Below are positions 8,301 to 10,983 of a stretch of 10,983 nt of DNA, piece after piece (position 1 is the stretch's first letter; each line of letters opens with the position of its first letter). Made by a program: the position numbers and the translations under genes. The stretch covers positions 1 through 10,983 of the forward strand of contig CAZSTA010000092.1 of NCBI GenBank assembly GCA_964609495.1, read 5' to 3'. The DNA is from CAZSTA01 sp964609495 [NCBI: uncultured bacterium] (lineage in GTDB: Bacteria; CAZSTA01). The notes below the pieces were generated by a model. It saw only the letters and a program-made list of their open reading frames with translations, had not been told where the DNA came from and did no database searches.

Positions 8301-8732
8301 CACCAGATCAGGAAGTTCGCCAAAAGGTTCTTCTTCTGTTGGAACAGGATAGGTTATCTCAAGCACACCTTCTGCCTCGCCAGGACCTAGATTAACGAAG
8401 ATCGCGCGCCATTCAATGCCTCTCTCCAAAAGTTCCTCGGTTATCCAGAATTCTATAATTAATGGACTGGGGCCTTCCCTTTGAGCATACACCTCGCCAG
8501 CAGGGTCTTGAAGCATCAAAACAGCCTCTTCGGCTGGACCGCCCCATTCTGCAATCAGGGTGATCATACCGACAGAATGAACGGCAAACTCAAAGGAGAT
8601 CTCCTCTTCCGGACCAATATAAAACTTATGGGTTCCGGTTTCAACTTGAGCGGCGACTATTCCATACAGTGATAGAAATAAGGTCGCGCTCATAACTATT
8701 ACGAAATAAATCTTTGATTTGTTCAGAAACAT
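5334..8732 (-). CDS. large secreted protein with PPC-like, CARDB, helix-hairpin-helix and TIG-like domains
   Basis: A Sec signal peptide (KSKIYF then a hydrophobic core, cleavage near VAA|Q at residue 28) sends this protein of about 1,132 residues out of the cytoplasm. It then shows a PPC-like beta domain (about 33-128), three CARDB adhesion-type repeats (about 140-247, 257-363, 376-487), each with DPENxIxExxEENN near its end, a helical helix-hairpin-helix region resembling DUF4332 (about 495-600, with LTNIEGLGPDEVEFLSEAGI), two or three TIG/IPT-like immunoglobulin folds (about 635-945), and a C-terminal domain (about 947-1132) with the motif CIDQNEAFSDEPY. No catalytic motif, LPXTG or membrane anchor is seen. 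CARDB and TIG folds usually serve in cell-surface or extracellular binding, so a structural or adhesive role is likely. The frame opens with ATG ATG AGA ATG; the third ATG (8732) was chosen because GAGGAG abuts the first one. It converges with the PLD gene. Confidence 0.88.
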   Translation of the reverse strand: MFLNKSKIYFVIVMSATLFLSLYGIVAAQVETGTHKFYIGPEEEISFEFAVHSVGMITLIAEWGGPAEEAVLMLQDPAGEVYAQREGPSPLIIEFWITEELLERGIEWRAIFVNLGPGEAEGVLEITYPVPTEEEPFGELPDLVIEELIFSSERPYEGEEMMMVALVRNVSEAPVEGIPVIFLADEEHFLGEAGIEYLEPDQIEEVEIFVTAQDQGEQIVREIDDPENRIREVNEENNRMERVLIVMPPEYYPEEELSDLLIEELIFSSERPYEGEEMTLIALVRNVGEASIEGIPVIFLTDEEHFLGEASIGYLEPDQAEEVEITVTAQDPGEHIITALIDPENQIMELNEENNELTRDIAVLPGEFPEELPEELPDLMIEDIAFSPEQPYENEEAVITVIVKNLSAVPAEQILVIITDESTEFGYTALNHTVIEYIEPGEAEEVDFTARMRPAGEHIVTVLADPENVINESDEENNETSSTIDIIAREELVEEILLAEVPRELSTAGIYTFEELLPELRSKEDLDALSTETGLPKEELKELALKAELTNIEGLGPDEVEFLSEAGIESVTELASIEDPTELQGQLIELAEQIGQPEAVPSLAMIEAWIGQAKGKSGPDSLAAKFEEIDYEFPFPKIISITPDKVPTQHRGLLLKIKCSEIFLPHYRVLISEKGKTGAEELERAIPVEVYVPPKFFKSPKTLVVWIRDPQTKKESNKKELKVIPAPAKGIPKITTIKPEPLKVCDVMVVNGHNFQQGARVYFYELKPTEPLSSIDTKVHYAYVVTPHSYKPTELRIRLPDTLSPKIFMPTVANSKVVVSVVNGNQRESNRIVLKRAPAVVPNITSVTGKLKPGELITILGTRFQMGVVVEMKYCGRKLTGFNYVKEQAAPNKLVLRINSELLEQAALALDDWSVKHPGWPMPKAVSLTVLNPCQVKSSPRQIPIEKLKVRFTGFTCIDQNEAFSDEPYLIFLIINGRDSSGGWSYGIGSRGVHSGVEEGDTFSDNFSIFDFSIFGLPRKESTIMAIGMEEDIGFPGKSASMGIVKMYSSDILYKYEIPANKPLPKSWGEILFEITRAVAKQLDQDRWALLNEDDLIGIHFLEDISNLSGDTTLTLFKDGTYKLYLRAEWTP
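7644..8315 (-). repeat. tandem CARDB duplication visible at DNA level
   Basis: The DNA of CARDB repeats 1 and 2 is nearly collinear at an offset of exactly 351 bp (117 codons). For example, 7898-7940 is identical to 8249-8291. The third repeat (about 7272-7607) is more diverged and has an offset of about 357 bp. The first two therefore arose by a more recent in-frame duplication or have been kept alike by gene conversion. Confidence 0.85.
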
Positions 8733-8741
8733 TCTCATCAT

Positions 8742-8747
8742 CTCCTC
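8742..8747 (-). promoter_or_regulatory. ribosome binding site deciding the start of the large secreted protein
   Basis: On the minus strand GAGGAG directly touches the first ATG (8741), lies 3 nt before the second (8738) and 9 nt before the third (8732). Only the third has workable spacing, so translation probably starts at 8732. Confidence 0.65.
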
Positions 8748-8797
8748 AATTTTATTAGATTCTGTCGAAAATCGATCCCCCCTATATTTTCACAGAT

Positions 8798-8828
8798 TTA
8801 TTCGGTTATGATTTGCATAACCGAATAA
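8798..8828. promoter_or_regulatory. perfect 13-bp inverted repeat, candidate operator or leader hairpin
   Basis: The arms ttattcggttatg (8798-8810) and cataaccgaataa (8816-8828) are exact reverse complements around a 5-nt loop. It lies about 65 nt upstream of the probable start of the secreted-protein gene and overlaps a minus-strand TATTAT (-10-like, 8830-8825). No T-run follows on either strand, which argues against a terminator. A repressor operator or a 5'-leader hairpin are the likely readings. Confidence 0.65.
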
Positions 8829-8937
8829 TACAAAGATCTACTATTAATAAGAATTTTTGCAGGATTTGTTACATATATTCTCCTCTATCCCAAGATCCGC
8901 TTGGAAACTGTATTATGCGGAGCATAATTGCGAAGCT

Positions 8938-8969
8938 ATAACTTTATAAGAACGCTGGATAACTTTATA
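8938..8969. repeat. 11-bp direct repeat with 21-bp period
   Basis: ataactttata occurs at 8938-8948 and again at 8959-8969. The 21-bp period equals about two helical turns, which would place two protein-binding sites on one face of the DNA. The AT-rich sequence makes chance occurrence possible. Confidence 0.4.
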
Positions 8970-9199
8970 GAGATATGCAAGCGGGTAACTCACTACAATC
9001 GCCGTCAAAAGTAGTATTCCTAAAAGTGGATATAACGTAAGTTATCGCTCTCCTCTCTTCCAAACCTTTATGACTCTTTAAGAAAAAGAGTGATAATGAG
9101 ATTGGAGATGATTACATGACTCAATTTCAACAAATCTAGTCGCCGATCATACTCGACTTTCATTTTCTATTTCGGATTCACCAATATCTCTGGTTTTAT

Positions 9200-10546
9200 C
9201 TACCTGCCTGCTAATTGGACCTCTCTAATTCTTATATAGGGAAGCACCATACCAGGTTCGTATCGAGCCTCCTTGGAGATCGCATCGATATTAGGAAGTA
9301 TCTCCAACAAATTCGAGCCGATCATCGTTCCCTTCACCGGCTTAGTCAACTCTCCATTCTCTATCTGAATTCCATAATCGATCATCGCGCTGATATTGCC
9401 CGTGATCCGATCAGCCAGAGGGAAGGATTCGATGTAGATTCCATCCTTGACCTCGGCTAGGAGGTCCTTAAAAGACGCCTCCCCTAATTGATATTGGATA
9501 TTAGAGGGAGCTACGCCTACGGGAGATTTATAGGAAGCTCGAGCCGCACAGGCGTTATTTTCCAGTCCCATTCTAGCGGCCGTATAGGAATTTTGGAGAT
9601 AATTCTTCAATACTCCCTGCTCAAGGATGGGGAATCGTTTCTTGGGAACTCCCTCGGCATCGACTGGCGAGGACATAAATCCGCCCTCTACAGTTCCATC
9701 GCTCACTAGAGTCAACTTATCGGAGGCAACCCTCTCATTCAGTTTACCAGCTAGACAACTACGATCATAGATGATATCCCTTGCGCCGGCCAGGTAACAC
9801 AGCCCGAAGGCGAGATCCCAAGCGGCGTTAGGATCAAGCAAGAGGCTACAGACTCTTGTCTTAGCTTGTTCTGCTCCTAATAACTTCTTTGCCTTCTCTA
9901 CCGCAGTCTCTGCGACTCCCTCCAGCTCAAAATCGTCCAAGCGACGGGCTATATCGAATTCGAATCCAGAGCCAACGTTATCTACTGATTCCTTTAGCAC
10001 CACCATCAGATAAGAGGATAAACTAGTCGATCTTCCCGAGGTGTCCACTCCTAGGCTATTAGCTATCGTGTAATAATGAGGACCGCTTATGCTCACCGCT
10101 CCACTTAGCGCCGCGTTAGGAGTAAGCTCAATCGCCTTCCCGATCATACTCTCAGCCATCTTCGCCGCTGCTGCGACGCTCATCCCCTCCAACTTTTCGT
10201 CATATAGTCCCTCTACTTTTTTGAATTCGAGTGGAGAAGGGAGAGAGACGAAATGAGGATCTGGTTGAGCCGCGATAGCTAGTTTAGCCGCTTTAGTCGC
10301 TCCCTCAGCTACCGCCTCCTCGTCCAACTGCATCGTGTAAGCAAAACCCATTCCTCCTTGGTGGTAGGCTCTTATTGACAAGCCCGCATCCATTACCGTT
10401 CTGATATTATGGATATGTTGTCCACTTATATCCACCTGAATGGAGCGAGAGGTAGCACTGTAAGCCTCTGCTTGTTCTGCGCCTGCCTTTATAGCTAATT
10501 CCACTCCTCTTTTAGCCAACTCAGATAATTTCTTTTCGGTAATCAT
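9200..10546 (-). CDS. pmbA: TldE/PmbA-family metallopeptidase-like protein
   Basis: The 448-residue length and layout match the PmbA (TldE) half of the TldD/TldE heterodimer, which processes peptides such as microcin B17 and the CcdA antitoxin in Escherichia coli. Recognisable stretches are AGAEQAEAY near the N-terminus (21-29), the family motif DGTVEGGFMSSPVDAEGVP (283-301) with LKNYLQNSYTA after it, and GNISAMIDYGIQIENGELT (383-401). There is no HExxxH zinc motif, which in this family belongs to the TldD partner, so this is the non-catalytic subunit. No signal peptide is present; it should be cytoplasmic. GAGGAG lies 7 nt before the ATG and a good promoter lies about 50 bp upstream. No tldD gene adjoins it: the upstream gene is divergent and the downstream neighbour encodes the CARDB protein, so any partner is encoded elsewhere. 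Confidence 0.9.
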   Translation of the reverse strand: MITEKKLSELAKRGVELAIKAGAEQAEAYSATSRSIQVDISGQHIHNIRTVMDAGLSIRAYHQGGMGFAYTMQLDEEAVAEGATKAAKLAIAAQPDPHFVSLPSPLEFKKVEGLYDEKLEGMSVAAAAKMAESMIGKAIELTPNAALSGAVSISGPHYYTIANSLGVDTSGRSTSLSSYLMVVLKESVDNVGSGFEFDIARRLDDFELEGVAETAVEKAKKLLGAEQAKTRVCSLLLDPNAAWDLAFGLCYLAGARDIIYDRSCLAGKLNERVASDKLTLVSDGTVEGGFMSSPVDAEGVPKKRFPILEQGVLKNYLQNSYTAARMGLENNACAARASYKSPVGVAPSNIQYQLGEASFKDLLAEVKDGIYIESFPLADRITGNISAMIDYGIQIENGELTKPVKGTMIGSNLLEILPNIDAISKEARYEPGMVLPYIRIREVQLAGR

Positions 10547-10597
10547 TACTATTCTCCTCTCCTATATTATGATAACAAGAAGTTGTTCTCTAAGTAT

Positions 10598-10626
10598 ATT
10601 ATATGTATTTAGTCATAAAAAGTCAA
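10598..10626 (-). promoter_or_regulatory. sigma-70 type promoter of the pmbA-like gene
   Basis: On the minus strand TTGACT (10626-10621) and a perfect TATAAT (10603-10598) are separated by exactly 17 bp. The predicted transcript starts near 10591, giving a leader of about 45 nt before the ATG at 10546. This marks the pmbA-like gene as the first of its transcription unit. Confidence 0.8.
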
Positions 10627-10655
10627 GGATAATCCTCACAAATCTATTTGCTCTC

Positions 10656-10684
10656 TTGACCATTATGTCAAAATCAGCTATAAT
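10656..10684 (+). promoter_or_regulatory. sigma-70 type promoter of the PPC-domain gene
   Basis: TTGACC (10656-10661) and a perfect TATAAT (10679-10684) are separated by 17 bp. Transcription would start near 10691, about 45 nt before the ATG at 10737. A short inverted repeat, ttgac (10656-10660) and gtcaa (10667-10671), overlaps the -35 element and could be an operator half-site pair. Confidence 0.8.
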
Positions 10685-10736
10685 ATATTCAATAAGTAAC
10701 CGATTCGTTTTTAATAAATACCAGGAGGCAATACTT

Positions 10737-10983
10737 ATGAAGAGAAGTAAACTGTTTATCCTTATTGCTGTTATATGTTTAGCAGTAGCGATGGCTTTTC
10801 CTGTTAAAGCAGCCCAGGAATCTGAACCTAATGATAAGAAGGAAGAGGCTAATGAGTTGAAAGTAGGAGAGGAAGTATCAGGTTATTTCCATCCTGAAGG
10901 CGATTGGGATTGGTATAAGATAGTGATTACTGATTCGGGGAGGACGCTTATTCAGGTTGATCTTAGCGGGGTGTCTGGGGTTG
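10737..10983 (+). CDS. secreted PPC-domain protein, N-terminal part (3' end outside window)
   Basis: The frame runs open to the right edge, giving 82 complete codons. AGGAGG (10723-10728) lies 8 nt before the ATG. A clear Sec signal peptide (MKRSK, then a hydrophobic core, with cleavage near Ala25/Ala26) is followed by ESEPNDKKEEANEL and GYFHPEGDWDWYKI. This is the opening of a bacterial pre-peptidase C-terminal (PPC) domain, a beta-sandwich found on secreted proteases and other exported proteins. What follows the domain lies beyond the window, so a catalytic function cannot be assigned. Its own promoter is divergent from that of the pmbA-like gene. Confidence 0.85.
   Translation, partial: MKRSKLFILIAVICLAVAMAFPVKAAQESEPNDKKEEANELKVGEEVSGYFHPEGDWDWYKIVITDSGRTLIQVDLSGVSGV

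Larger units (their letters stand above)
8742..9199. other. 458-bp intergenic region without a recognisable gene
   Basis: I found no convincing coding sequence, tRNA or known riboswitch here. It separates the PmbA-like gene from the downstream large secreted-protein gene on the same strand and should hold the promoter of the latter. Contents seen: a perfect 13-bp palindrome (8798-8828), a 7-bp inverted repeat (attatgc 8912-8918, gcataat 8922-8928), two copies of ataactttata 21 bp apart (8938-8948, 8959-8969), and a small hairpin (actcttt 9073-9079, aaagagt 9085-9091). The last, about 110 bp past the PmbA stop, lacks a following T-tract. A minus-strand -10-like TATTAT occurs at 8830-8825 but its -35 is poor. 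Confidence 0.6.

Noticed and set aside
9073-9091. Hairpin actcttt/aaagagt as terminator of the pmbA-like gene
   Set aside because: The stem is only 7 bp and AT-rich, lies about 110 bp past the stop, and is not followed by a T-tract on the minus strand.
9116-9139. Seven-codon plus-strand frame (MTQFQQI) with GGAG 8 nt upstream
   Set aside because: No promoter was seen before it and no plus-strand gene follows it, so it is probably chance.

Overview
The window looks like a stretch of a bacterial chromosome, moderately AT-rich, with Shine-Dalgarno sites ahead of most genes, two near-consensus sigma-70 type promoters (both hexamers visible, 17-bp spacers) and Sec signal peptides on exported proteins. 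The phylum cannot be fixed from the sequence. Frequent ATA/AGA/GAG codons, an RsbR-type PAS/GAF/STAS regulator and large secreted CARDB/TIG proteins are compatible with a poorly cultivated deep-branching lineage, but that is inference only. No RNA genes, CRISPR array, transposase or integrase were seen.

Layout. (1) 1-1827, plus strand: the C-terminal part of an Eco57I/TaqI-type (Type IIG-like) restriction-modification methylase, cut off by the left edge; the NPPY motif and the target-recognition half are present. (2) 1958-5143, plus strand: a probable three-gene operon with short gaps (36 and 12 nt). It encodes a PAS-GAF-PAS-STAS regulator of the RsbR (stressosome) kind, a 102-residue acidic protein of unknown function, and a membrane-anchored or exported phospholipase D-like protein with two HKD motifs. 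(3) 5144-5333: a convergent gap holding a strong GC-rich palindrome. (4) 5334-8732, minus strand: an exported protein of about 1,130 residues with a PPC-like domain, three CARDB repeats, a helix-hairpin-helix region, TIG-like domains and a C-terminal domain with a DEPY motif. (5) 8742-9199: a 458-bp non-coding region with a perfect 13-bp palindrome and other small repeats upstream of that gene. (6) 9200-10546, minus strand: a TldE/PmbA-family protein with no TldD next to it. (7) 10547-10736: a divergent intergenic region with one good promoter in each direction. (8) 10737-10983, plus strand: the start of a secreted PPC-domain protein, cut off by the right edge.

How the genes may work together. 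The regulator, acidic protein and PLD are spaced like a co-transcribed unit, which would join a cytoplasmic stress-sensing scaffold to a surface-exposed PLD-fold protein; the link is inferred from order and spacing only. The remaining genes look like separate transcription units. I do not see convincing evidence of a wholly new system. The most unusual items are the RsbR-like/acidic protein/PLD cluster, the domain mix of the large exported protein, and the palindrome upstream of its gene.
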